NCBI GenBank assembly: GCA_015522645.1
Contig: WALV01000035.1
Location: 1 to 38,066 of the forward strand
DNA: 38,066 nucleotides
Reading direction: 5' to 3'
Source: Candidatus Tiamatella sp.
GTDB taxonomy: Archaea > Thermoproteota > Thermoprotei_A > Sulfolobales > Acidilobaceae
The notes under the pieces were generated by a model. The model had not been told where the DNA came from and searched no databases. It saw only the letters and a program-made list of their open reading frames with translations. Position 1 is the stretch's first letter. Each line of letters starts with the position of its first letter. The position numbers were made by a program, and so were the translations under genes. Shown piece after piece: positions 16,155 through 24,154 of this stretch.

Positions 16155-17033
16155 GTGGTGCTGGAGGAAGATGGTTATATTCGTTTACTAGGTCTCGGGA
16201 GATGCTTACCGGAAGCATTACCATTCTACCACTACTGCCTATACTCAACATGCCTCCGAATAACACCGCTTCACAGTAGAACGCTTCCATTCGAATGCAA
16301 TACGTGTAGTATTGGGCAACTCAATTTTCCGCCAGATGTGGCTTTTCCGGCTAGAGTTAATATAGTGAAAATACGTGGACTAATCAATGGATGGAAGCCC
16401 TGCTGTGTGTTCCTAGATGGAATAGAGCCGCTTGAGAATATTAACATCGATACAGTAGAGGCCCTAGGAATACCCTTGTCAGCCAGGACACAGGGGTACA
16501 GTGAAATACCCGGGAACATTGAGGCAATAGTTTTCGACGTATTCCCCGGGATGTATAATGGCGTGGGAGGCGTAAAGGTATTAGAAACCCTAAGCAATAT
16601 AGCTCAATCTGGATTACACGTTGAAGTAGTCTTCTACCTAAACCAGCTCAGGGCAGCTCCAATAGCGCCATACCTGCAGTCACTCCCTTCTAGCACAATT
16701 ATACATCTAGACTACCAAGGAGTGGCGAGCCTGTCGAAAGCAGAAAAGCTCCGGGAATCCCTAAAGGAACGGGGTTACAACTACATATACCTGCGAGACA
16801 GTGAGAGGTGGATATGGGACGACACTGAATGCCACCAATGTGGAAACAGGATTGTATCCAGGAGGAACAGTATAGCAATCGGACACCATGTCACATCGAA
16901 TTGTAAATGCGGTTATTGCGGCGTACAACTCCCATTCAAGCGAGTTTCTATGCTGGAGGATAATGTCAGGAGGATAATGTCGAAGAAATCGATCCTAACG
17001 GAATGGCTTGATATTTATGCACTAACCAACTAG
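16155..17033 (+). CDS. AmrS-like protein lacking the radical SAM cysteines
   Basis: A 292-residue protein with no CX3CX2C motif. Its second half nevertheless follows AmrS: VLETLSNIAQSGLHVEVVF (142-160) matches AmrS IYETILEMKKFGWFLEVT; LRESLKERGYNYIYL (199-213) matches ELAKIAMEEGLKHVYL; and the zinc ribbon CHQC (226-229) plus CKCGYC (250-255) matches CPKC plus CPNC at the same spacing. The N-terminus holds its own cysteines (28, 33, 48, 51), perhaps another metal site. It is likely a cluster-less paralogue with a binding or scaffold role. The start is GTG at 16155. It is divergent from alaX-amrS over 71 bases. Confidence 0.65.
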   Translation: MVLEEDGYIRLLGLGRCLPEALPFYHYCLYSTCLRITPLHSRTLPFECNTCSIGQLNFPPDVAFPARVNIVKIRGLINGWKPCCVFLDGIEPLENINIDTVEALGIPLSARTQGYSEIPGNIEAIVFDVFPGMYNGVGGVKVLETLSNIAQSGLHVEVVFYLNQLRAAPIAPYLQSLPSSTIIHLDYQGVASLSKAEKLRESLKERGYNYIYLRDSERWIWDDTECHQCGNRIVSRRNSIAIGHHVTSNCKCGYCGVQLPFKRVSMLEDNVRRIMSKKSILTEWLDIYALTN

Positions 17034-17036
17034 CCA

Positions 17037-17378
17037 TTACTCCTTCCTACTCAGTTTATCCAGTAGCATCCTATAGAACTCCAGTTTACTCAGACTGGGA
17101 TCGATCAAAGATGGAGACGGGCCTATCAGGCCTGCAAGAGCGTCTCTAAACTCGAATGACTCTACCCTGCTAGGGATACTTTCCACCATACACAGACCCT
17201 GTACAATATTCTTCTCATCCCCCTTACCAACTTCCATGTAAAGAGTGCTAGTCTGTATCCCACCTTTCTTGCGTAGAATAATAACCTCAACATCCTCGCC
17301 TTCATCCAGGCTAACAGTGTCCTTTAACTCGAGCCTACCATTACTATAAACCGCGTCTGCCTTCAAAACATTCGTCAT
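17037..17378 (-). CDS. DUF104/AF2212-like antitoxin domain protein, no toxin partner
   Basis: A 113-residue protein. The first 35 residues have the DUF104 (AF2212-like) antitoxin pattern, a short beta unit with AVYSNGRLEL and EGEDVEVIIL. Typical members are 60-75 residues and sit next to a PIN-domain VapC toxin. Here the domain is followed by about 75 further residues of helical, uncharacterised sequence, and no PIN gene is adjacent (the neighbours are the AmrS-like gene and a secreted protein). It may be a repurposed antitoxin or regulator. It converges on the AmrS-like gene with 3 bases between stops. Confidence 0.7.
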   Translation of the reverse strand: MTNVLKADAVYSNGRLELKDTVSLDEGEDVEVIILRKKGGIQTSTLYMEVGKGDEKNIVQGLCMVESIPSRVESFEFRDALAGLIGPSPSLIDPSLSKLEFYRMLLDKLSRKE

Positions 17379-17452
17379 AGCAAATCCACCATCCTACCAG
17401 TTAATATTTACTTGTTAAACAAAGTATTATCTAGGTTATGGTGTAACACGAG

Positions 17453-18460
17453 TTGACAAGGACAGCAATCACAGTAATACTGCTAGCAATAATGATCATC
17501 ACACCTGCAACAATAACAGCATACTCCGGTGAACCAATAACCTACACAGTACTATTCGCCTTCATTCCAGAAAACCATTCCTCAACTGGATTCACTTTAG
17601 GGGCGCCTAGATGGATTCCAGGTAACGGACAGGACGCTGAAGTAATACAGGAATTAGAAACACCCTACTATAATTGTGAAATGATTAAATGGATCATAAA
17701 AGACCCTATCGACAGATACGAGAACGCGCCCCTGTCGACTCAACCGACAAGCCTATACAATTACACGAACCCTGTAGTTAAGGAATTCATACGGGAAAAC
17801 ATATCAAAGCTAAACCTAAGCAACTTGTCAAACGAAGAGAAAATAAACCGTATCGCAGATTACATTTATAAGCACTTCAAATACCAAGTCGGGCAATACC
17901 CGCATTATCCATGGGAAACAATAAGACTTGGACACGGGGACTGCGATGATCTTGCAATACTCGTAGTGACAATAGCAAGAGCTTACCACGTACCATCCGC
18001 TATGGCTGTAGGGCTCTTAGTCATACCAGGATTTAAATCAAGCATCGTGGCAGGTGGTATAAATTATACTATAAAAGGTCTCGCTGGGCATGCATGGATA
18101 GTCTACAGGGACGATAAAGGTAAACCTGTGGTAATGGACAGACTGGTCCCTCTAGATGCGGTACCTAACAAGCGGAGGATATTACTCGACTTCCCCGTTA
18201 ACGGATACCAATACGTAAACCAGACTAGAAGCGAGGTAATGCAACAGAAAGGCAAAGCATACATAATGCTATACAATGGGAAAACATGTCCTTCACCACT
18301 GGAACTCGATAAACTAGGACAAACTACTAGTGGACTTACACCTAAGGTCGATATGAGTGATAAGCAGGCGGTTATAGCCCTAGGCATACTAGGATGGATA
18401 CTCGTTGCACTAGTCTACTATATATACACTAGCATAACAAGACCGGCCTGGGGCAGGTGA
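17453..18460 (+). CDS. Secreted transglutaminase-like (cysteine peptidase fold) protein
   Basis: A 335-residue protein with an N-terminal signal or anchor (about 4-22), many N-glycosylation sequons, a transglutaminase-like domain (about 125-235) and a C-terminal membrane segment (about 307-328) followed by a short positive tail. The catalytic triad is visible: Cys164 in GHGDCDD, His213 in GHAW and Asp229 in VVMD. It likely acts outside the cell as a peptidase or amidase tethered to the membrane. The start is TTG at 17453. Its stop TGA at 18458-18460 lies within the Shine-Dalgarno of the RNase Z gene, so the two are probably translationally coupled. Confidence 0.85.
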   Translation: MTRTAITVILLAIMIITPATITAYSGEPITYTVLFAFIPENHSSTGFTLGAPRWIPGNGQDAEVIQELETPYYNCEMIKWIIKDPIDRYENAPLSTQPTSLYNYTNPVVKEFIRENISKLNLSNLSNEEKINRIADYIYKHFKYQVGQYPHYPWETIRLGHGDCDDLAILVVTIARAYHVPSAMAVGLLVIPGFKSSIVAGGINYTIKGLAGHAWIVYRDDKGKPVVMDRLVPLDAVPNKRRILLDFPVNGYQYVNQTRSEVMQQKGKAYIMLYNGKTCPSPLELDKLGQTTSGLTPKVDMSDKQAVIALGILGWILVALVYYIYTSITRPAWGR

Positions 18461-18466
18461 TGAACT

Positions 18467-19375
18467 ATACATATTTTCAAAGCAACACTACTAGGTACCA
18501 GCGCTGCCATCCCTATCACGGATCACATGCTCCCAGCTCTACACGTCAAGGCAATAACGGGTGAGAGCGTATTAATAGACGCTGGAGAAGGAACACAACT
18601 CCAGCTGAACAGAGCTGGTATAAGTATAAACAAGATAAACATCATACTCATCACGCATATGCATGGGGATCATATTTTCGGATTACCAGGACTCCTGGAA
18701 AACATGAGTCTAACAGGTAGAACCCGAGAACTCCTCATAATAGGCCCACACGGCATAGGAGGCTATATCACTGAATCATTCAAGGCAACATATTTCTACC
18801 CGAGATACAGCCTCTACTACGCAGAAATAAATGGATGGGGATCCTATAAATACGGCTCCATAACCATAGAATGGTTCCCAGTATGCCATACAATAGAAAC
18901 ATACGGCTACAGGGTAACCTACTATAAGAGGCCAAGGCTAAGCAAGGAAAAACTAGAGCAGACAGGCCTCCTCAATAATCCGCTCACGAGCAAACTACTC
19001 GATAAAGGCGAAGTCAAAGTAGATAATAGAACAATAAAAATCGAAGATGTTATTGCTGAACCCGCAAGAAAATACTGCATAGCATACACGGGGGACACCG
19101 CACCATGTGCCCGTATAATAGAGGAAGTTAAAGGATGCGATATACTGTTTCACGAGGCTACTTTCGCGTCAGACCACCGCTATGAAGCCTGGGAATATGG
19201 TCACAGCACAGCTATGGATGCAGCATTAGTAGCGAGAGAAGCGGGGGTAGGCAGACTAGTCCTTTACCATTATAGCACGAGATACAGGGAGGATTACAGT
19301 ATACTTGAAAAAGAAGCACTCAGTATATTCCCATATACAGATCTAGGTGTAGACTTGAAGGAATACTTCGTTTGA
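18467..19375 (+). CDS. rnz: Ribonuclease Z (tRNA 3' processing), apparent ATA start
   Basis: A metallo-beta-lactamase-fold tRNA 3' endonuclease. The zinc motif is THMHGDHIFG, and the later metal ligands are in YTGDTAPC and EYGHSTAMD. The first ATG in frame (18527) would drop the conserved first strand. The upstream sequence in frame codes IHIFKATLLGTSAAIP, the typical RNase Z N-terminus, and an in-frame TGA at 18461 limits the start to 18464 or later. No ATG, GTG or TTG occurs before 18527. An ATA at 18467 sits 5 bases after GGTGAT (18456-18461), so it is taken as the start, giving 302 residues. The conservative start is 18527 (282 residues). Confidence 0.8.
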   Translation: MHIFKATLLGTSAAIPITDHMLPALHVKAITGESVLIDAGEGTQLQLNRAGISINKINIILITHMHGDHIFGLPGLLENMSLTGRTRELLIIGPHGIGGYITESFKATYFYPRYSLYYAEINGWGSYKYGSITIEWFPVCHTIETYGYRVTYYKRPRLSKEKLEQTGLLNNPLTSKLLDKGEVKVDNRTIKIEDVIAEPARKYCIAYTGDTAPCARIIEEVKGCDILFHEATFASDHRYEAWEYGHSTAMDAALVAREAGVGRLVLYHYSTRYREDYSILEKEALSIFPYTDLGVDLKEYFV

Positions 19376-19464
19376 AGAAGCATGTGTACCAGCACTATTT
19401 ATGCGTCTACATATTAAATATTAGAGGATTCATTTATACCAAATTATTGCATACAGGGATATTG

Positions 19465-19551
19465 TTGAATACCGTTATTTCAGTTATGGTTCAGAGAAAA
19501 CTTAAGGAAGAAGCAGAGAATCAGGGAATGGATGTAAAAGGAGACAATTAG
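19465..19551 (+). pseudogene. Decayed VapB-type antitoxin fragment
   Basis: A 28-codon open stretch from TTG gives MNTVISVMVQRKLKEEAENQ followed by GMDVKGDN and a stop. This is the start of a crenarchaeal VapB antitoxin (strand TVISV, then the helix KLKEEAE.QG.DV). Normal VapB proteins continue for another 40 or more residues; here a TAG stops it at 19549-19551 and all downstream frames are broken. It is followed by a VapC fragment. It lies between rnz and the converging kinase gene, in a 420-base stretch with no intact gene. Confidence 0.6.
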
Positions 19552-19649
19552 GAATCCCTACTGTTAATACTAGAAGCTTCATCCCTTATACCTCCTAACA
19601 AAGCTAGCTAGAAAAATCTCCAAGGAAAATTAGTAAGAAACTATTAGGC

Positions 19650-19808
19650 ATGAAAGTTTCGATTCTGAATCTAACTATTTACGAAGCTATTAACGCTACA
19701 CTATTAGAATTCAGAAGAGGACTAGTTAGAAATCCGTACGCGATCATTGAGGCAATCCCAGGAACGAGATTACAATTCAATCAAATCGATCGTATTCAGT
19801 TAAAATAG
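19650..19808 (+). pseudogene. Decayed VapC (PIN-domain) toxin fragment
   Basis: A 52-codon stretch from an internal ATG encodes ILNLTIYEAINATLLEFRRG, which matches the middle of VapC PIN toxins (hydrophobic strand, then YE..NA helix, then RRGL). The first PIN aspartate region is missing upstream and the C-terminal DxD region is missing, so nuclease activity is unlikely. It is in the expected position after the VapB fragment. The last 13 bases overlap the end of the kinase gene on the other strand. Confidence 0.6.
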
Positions 19809-20545
19809 CCCAAAACGAAATCCCTAATCGATAGATATAGCCTACTATTACAGCCATGCTTATACGTTGACAACAGACTCTTAAGACTCTCACTAATCTC
19901 AATGCCAACCCTTCTAAGAAGTGAACCGGTAATGCTCGGCAAATTCCTGCAATACCCATAGGATGATGAGCCGAAGTCGATTATAACGGCATTAGCGTCT
20001 GTTAGATATACGTGCTTCCATGGTCTACTAATCTCATGGTGGTGTATTCCCGCTTTATCCAATGCATAAGCAGAAGACAAGATTACTGAAACATCACCCT
20101 TAGTTAAAACAGGTAGGTCTCCAAGCGGAATTCCTTCAAGGAGATCCATCACAATCACGTTGTCTCTATAGCAATAAACCCGTGGGGCGACGCCAGCCCT
20201 CCAAGCCGATTCCTGTAGTATACCCTCGCTTTGAAAGGACTTATGCTTAGAATCAGTCCTCCTAATCTTCACAGCCACAATCCTGTTATCATAGTACCCG
20301 AGAGACACGATAGAAGCATGACCCTTCCCCAATACACGCCCCCAAGGCAGAGTGATACTACCCCATGAAACGAGAGATTCAACCCCGCAGCCAACGAGAT
20401 CCCTAAGAACAGTCCTACACATCTCTAGCTTAGATCCATTCCAAGGAAAACAAGCTGCCATCCTAGAGAAAACACTGTCCGGAACTGGATTCAAAGCCAG
20501 GCCGGCTGACGCCTCCAAGCATCCACGGCAATACTCTTCAACCAA
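19796..20545 (-). CDS. Archaeal protein kinase-like protein (COG2112 type)
   Basis: A 249-residue atypical Ser/Thr kinase of the RIO/Bud32-like archaeal set. Visible are the nucleotide loop VLGKGHASIVSLG (71-83), the ATP lysine VAVKIRR (Lys93), a hinge-like IVMDLLEG, the catalytic loop HHHEISRPWKHV (168-179, Glu171 in place of the usual HxD Asp) and the metal motif IIDFGSS (188-194). COG2112 members carry a similar HxE loop. The TTG start at 20545 has GGGAGGAGAG just upstream inside the CCA gene, so the 55-base overlap with that gene is likely real and the two are translationally coupled. The target is unknown. Confidence 0.82.
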   Translation of the reverse strand: MVEEYCRGCLEASAGLALNPVPDSVFSRMAACFPWNGSKLEMCRTVLRDLVGCGVESLVSWGSITLPWGRVLGKGHASIVSLGYYDNRIVAVKIRRTDSKHKSFQSEGILQESAWRAGVAPRVYCYRDNVIVMDLLEGIPLGDLPVLTKGDVSVILSSAYALDKAGIHHHEISRPWKHVYLTDANAVIIDFGSSSYGYCRNLPSITGSLLRRVGIEISESLKSLLSTYKHGCNSRLYLSIRDFVLGYFN

Positions 20546-21834
20546 TTAGGCTCTCCTCCCGGCCGGTAAACAATAGGCTTCCGCCATTTGAAGTGAGGAG
20601 GGACAGTATAATCACTCCACCTCTCAGCAAGCAACTCCATCAGAGTTATTTTCCTTCGCTTATAAGAGTAAAGCTTTCCATCCCAGCCGACCCAGACGGG
20701 CATACTGTCGCTGGCCCGTGACTCCACATAACTATCAGCGCCCTTCCTCCAAGACTCGGGTCCCACGTCAAGCACAAGCGTGGGCTTCTCTCTTTCAACC
20801 TCAACCACAATAACAGCAACACTTGACAAGTCAGTGGAGGAGCCGGTGTAAACTGGTTTATAACCCCAATTACGGAGGAACCCCCTGATACGGGACTCCA
20901 GCCTTCTCAGTTCACCGTATACAGTCTGCTCGGGTAGACCAGAGAGATCCAGCTCGTAGACTAGAACAGCCCCCCTATCCACAGGAGGTACTATGGGAAT
21001 ATCCTTTTTACTAGCATAGTGGAAGAAGTCTTCCCTAGGCTTAGACAAGAACTTCTTAGCTGCTAACACGAGCCTCGACAATGACTCCGGCCTAACTGCA
21101 GCAGCTACATTCCGTGAAGGATCAACAGGGTCAACCCATACAAGGGAATTGCCCTTAAACCGCTTCAATAATTCCTCCCCACTCAAACCCCATTCCATAT
21201 CTACAGTAATAGGCGGAGTCCAATCAGCAATACTCCTCAGAGCCTCGAGGAACCCGCCATAATGAATAACCATTAGCTCAGCCAAATAACCGCTGAAACC
21301 CCCGACCCTAACCTCAGCACCGTAGACGCCCACACCCTTCAAAAACGACTTGAGTAGTCTAACATCCCTCCTAAGCTCACTTGTAAGCTTCTCCCTAACA
21401 TACTTAGTGTGGAATGGAGTACGCTCAACAGCTAGACTAGTATCACCCGGCTTCTCAGCCCGTAGTACAGGGACAACATTAGCCTCCAAACCCATTAACA
21501 CGATAGTCAAATAGGGGTGTTGAGCAAAGTCAACCTTAAACGGTAAATCACTCAGGCAACTCTCTAGTAGGCCAAGGCTCTTGTATAGAATCCACTCCCG
21601 GCCAAGCTCGCTAGGGAAAGCAACGAACACGTCGAGATCAAAGGAACCTGAAACCCAGGTATCCTTAGCGAAACTACCCTCCAAACTAATCTCTCCACTA
21701 ACCCTTCTAAGCTCATTGCAACCAGTCAACATCGACTTGATCAGTTTGTAGAAACGGTTTCCGATGAAATACTCCAATCTGGATGGTGTCACTTTACGAG
21801 CAGCAGCTTCGATTACTCTACTAAATGAAGCCAT
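20491..21834 (-). CDS. cca: CCA-adding enzyme (class I tRNA nucleotidyltransferase)
   Basis: A 447-residue archaeal class I nucleotidyltransferase that adds or repairs the 3' CCA of tRNA without a template. The catalytic motif is EGSFAKDTW...SFDLDVF (52-70), with GS at 53-54 and metal aspartates 66 and 68. The archaeal tail domains follow, with VDPVDPSRNVAAAV typical of the class. The length matches the family. It heads a two-gene minus-strand operon with the kinase gene. The leader has GTGATGAGA before the ATG. It functions with RNase Z, encoded 1.1 kb away. Confidence 0.93.
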   Translation of the reverse strand: MASFSRVIEAAARKVTPSRLEYFIGNRFYKLIKSMLTGCNELRRVSGEISLEGSFAKDTWVSGSFDLDVFVAFPSELGREWILYKSLGLLESCLSDLPFKVDFAQHPYLTIVLMGLEANVVPVLRAEKPGDTSLAVERTPFHTKYVREKLTSELRRDVRLLKSFLKGVGVYGAEVRVGGFSGYLAELMVIHYGGFLEALRSIADWTPPITVDMEWGLSGEELLKRFKGNSLVWVDPVDPSRNVAAAVRPESLSRLVLAAKKFLSKPREDFFHYASKKDIPIVPPVDRGAVLVYELDLSGLPEQTVYGELRRLESRIRGFLRNWGYKPVYTGSSTDLSSVAVIVVEVEREKPTLVLDVGPESWRKGADSYVESRASDSMPVWVGWDGKLYSYKRRKITLMELLAERWSDYTVPPHFKWRKPIVYRPGGEPNWLKSIAVDAWRRQPAWL

Positions 21835-21939
21835 AATATCTCATCACGGGGAAATACAAGTATAAGATTAGAACTATTAAATAATGATTCTTTGATACCG
21901 TTAAAGTTATTCCAGCTAATCCTGGAAGGAGTTGTATGA

Positions 21940-22201
21940 CAGGAAGACTTATCCCTCGTTATCCGTTATTCCAATGTGGACCTTAGGTCTAGGATAGATG
22001 TTGTAGGTATTCCGTCTCCCGAGGGAGGCATTGAAGACAGTAATGGAGGCCAAGTCTATCAGAGTTAACGGGAAATCCTAGGTTATCTGGTTTCAATGGT
22101 ATACCGACACGGAGGAGGCGGTCAGTTGTGCCATTAAGAGAGACTTTATTGTAGTCCGTGGATTGCGTATTAAGAGGGTTCACTCCTCCATGTACACGTA
22201 G
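21940..22201 (+). pseudogene. Decayed ORF of unknown function
   Basis: This holds the only coding-like signal in the 439-base gap between cca and aIF5A. One frame codes QEDLSLVIRYSNVDLRSRID up to about 22018. A plus-one change near the CCCGAGGG stretch continues with REALKTVMEAKSIRVNGKS, a TAG at 22079-22081, then VIWFQWYTDTEEAVSCAIKR and further residues to the TAG at 22199. Amino-acid composition and the alternation of strands and helices look coding, but one frameshift and one stop break it. I do not recognise the family. It may be a chance reading. Confidence 0.35.
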
Positions 22202-22282
22202 GTATAGTATTTATTATACTCTAGGTTACATTCTATTCCTTGAAGCTCTATAGGAGTATATGAACAGCTTGGGGTGTTTGTT

Positions 22283-22693
22283 GTGAGTGTGAACTACGCT
22301 ACTCTGGGAGAACTCAAGAAGGGAAGCTATATTGTATTAGACGGTGAACCTTGCAGGATCGTTGATGTAACTAAGGCTAAGCCCGGTAAACACGGCAGTG
22401 CTAAGGCTAATGTTACAGCTATATGCGTTTTCTCTGGTAACAAGAAGAACTTTGTAGCACCGGTGGACACTCAAGTCCAGGTGCCTGTGGTTGAGAAGCA
22501 TGTAGCCCAGGTTCTAGCCGATATGGGCAATCAAGTTCAGTTAATGGATATGGAGAGCTATGACACGTTTGAAGTGGAGAAGCCTAAAGATGACCCTCAA
22601 CTTGTTTCCAGGCTCCAGCCTGGTGTAGAGGTGGAGTACTGGCTAATTATGGGTCGCCCTAAGATAATTAGGATAAGGAGTAGTAGCCACTAG
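22283..22693 (+). CDS. eif5A: Translation factor aIF5A
   Basis: A 136-residue aIF5A (139 if the GTG at 22274 is used). It has the N-terminal SH3-like domain with the hypusination loop KPGKHG, where the central Lys (Lys36 here) is modified by deoxyhypusine synthase, and a C-terminal OB fold. The factor helps ribosomes through difficult peptide bonds. GTG at 22283 is preferred because GGGGTG ends 6 bases before it and it gives the common [16 protein letters not shown] start. A TATA-like TATTTATTATAC precedes it. It lies 103 bases before the SRP54 gene, which has its own TTTATTTAA element. Confidence 0.95.
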   Translation: MSVNYATLGELKKGSYIVLDGEPCRIVDVTKAKPGKHGSAKANVTAICVFSGNKKNFVAPVDTQVQVPVVEKHVAQVLADMGNQVQLMDMESYDTFEVEKPKDDPQLVSRLQPGVEVEYWLIMGRPKIIRIRSSSH

Positions 22694-22796
22694 GGAAGCA
22701 GTTTTCTCATTATCCACAACCTATCACATACCCTGTTTATTTAACCCCCCAAAACCGATGTACTCATAGGTATGACTATGGGAGCGGTGCGCGGGG

Positions 22797-24134
22797 TTGG
22801 TTTTAGACGGCTTGAAGAACGCGGTCTCCAAATTCATTAAAGGGACCGGTAGTTATGAGAAAAATGTTAACGAGTTCATCAAGGAGATGCAGAGAGAGCT
22901 CATAAAATCAGATGTGAACATTAAGCTTGTCCTTGAGCTTTCCAAGAAGATTAAGGAGAGGGCTTTGAAGGAGGCTCCCCCGCCTGGGGCCAGTAGGAGG
23001 GACTGGTTTATTAAGATAGTCTACGAGGAATTAGCTGGATTCTTCGGTGGGGATGCTGAACCACATGTTAAGCCTTCAAGAACACCTTGGGTCATAATGC
23101 TTATAGGTGTACAGGGGTCTGGTAAGACTACGACTGCCGGGAAGCTTGCATACTATTACAGGCATCGTGGGTACAAGGTAGGATTAGTCGCGGCGGACAC
23201 TCATAGGCCTGGTGCTTATGATCAGCTTAAACAGCTTGCAGAGCAGGTGGGTGCACTGTTCTATGGCGAGCCCGGGGAGAAGGATGCTGTTGGTATAGCT
23301 AAGAGGGGTGTCGGGTTTCTCAGGGAGAAGAGTGCTGATATAATTATTGTTGACACTGCAGGTAGGCACGGTTATGGTGATGAGCAGGGACTGTTAGATG
23401 AGATGGAAATGATATCAAGGCAAATAAACCCGGATGAAGTTATCCTCGTAATAGATGCAGCCATAGGCCAGAAAGCATTTGACCTAGCCAGGAGATTCCA
23501 TGAGAGAACACCCGTAGGCTCAATAATAGTTACCAAACTAGATGGCACAGCGAGAGGAGGAGGCGCCCTCTCAGCGGTAGCAGCAACTGGAGCCGGAATC
23601 AAGTTCATAGGAACGGGGGAGAAAGTCGGTGAAATAGAGCCCTTTAGACCAAAACGATTCGTAGGACGCATACTGGGCATGGGGGACATAGAGTCTCTCT
23701 TAGAGAAACTTCAGGCACTAGAGGAGGCTGAGGAGCTAGAAAAGCGAACCCAGGAGATGATGGAAGGCAAGATCAATATGAGGCTAATCTACCACCAGCT
23801 CAAGGGTATGAGGAAAATGGGACCCCTAAGCAAAGTCCTCCAAATGCTCCCTGGATTAGGGCTATTTAAACTGGATTCTATCGACACTAAATTGGGGGAG
23901 GAGAAGATAGATAAGTGGCTTGCAATAATCGAGTCAATGACGTATAGGGAGCTAGATAAACCCGAGATCATAGATAAGAGCCGGATGAGAAGGCTTGCGT
24001 TCGGGAGTGGAACAAGCTTAGAAGACGTTAAGGAATTACTCGTATATTATAACAATCTAAAGAAGATGCTGAAGCAGTTAAAGAGGAAGAAAAGACTCCT
24101 TAGGAAGCTCGGCGGAGCCGAGCTGGGAGTCTAG
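22797..24134 (+). CDS. srp54: Signal recognition particle GTPase SRP54
   Basis: A 445-residue SRP54 that binds signal sequences on nascent chains and the SRP RNA. The N domain (1-90) is followed by the GTPase G domain with GVQGSGKTT (104-112), DTHRPGA, DTAGR (186-190) and TKLDG (246-250). A Met-rich M domain (about 300-430) carries SRP RNA and signal-peptide binding, ending in a basic tail. The start is TTG at 22797, giving MVLDGLKNAVSKF, the usual N-terminus. It is followed 20 bases later by the TrmY-like gene. SRP RNA and SRP19 genes are not in the window. Confidence 0.96.
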   Translation: MVLDGLKNAVSKFIKGTGSYEKNVNEFIKEMQRELIKSDVNIKLVLELSKKIKERALKEAPPPGASRRDWFIKIVYEELAGFFGGDAEPHVKPSRTPWVIMLIGVQGSGKTTTAGKLAYYYRHRGYKVGLVAADTHRPGAYDQLKQLAEQVGALFYGEPGEKDAVGIAKRGVGFLREKSADIIIVDTAGRHGYGDEQGLLDEMEMISRQINPDEVILVIDAAIGQKAFDLARRFHERTPVGSIIVTKLDGTARGGGALSAVAATGAGIKFIGTGEKVGEIEPFRPKRFVGRILGMGDIESLLEKLQALEEAEELEKRTQEMMEGKINMRLIYHQLKGMRKMGPLSKVLQMLPGLGLFKLDSIDTKLGEEKIDKWLAIIESMTYRELDKPEIIDKSRMRRLAFGSGTSLEDVKELLVYYNNLKKMLKQLKRKKRLLRKLGGAELGV

Positions 24135-24154
24135 ACTCTTAGGAGGGAGGAGTT

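Noticed and set aside
18460-18529. RNase Z starting at ATG 18460 with a frameshift in the TTTT run
   Set aside because: Kept only as an alternative: that ATG lies within GGTGATG with no room for a Shine-Dalgarno, while ATA 18467 needs no sequence change.
19465-19808. Functional vapBC pair
   Set aside because: The antitoxin stops after 28 codons and the toxin lacks both ends with the catalytic acids.
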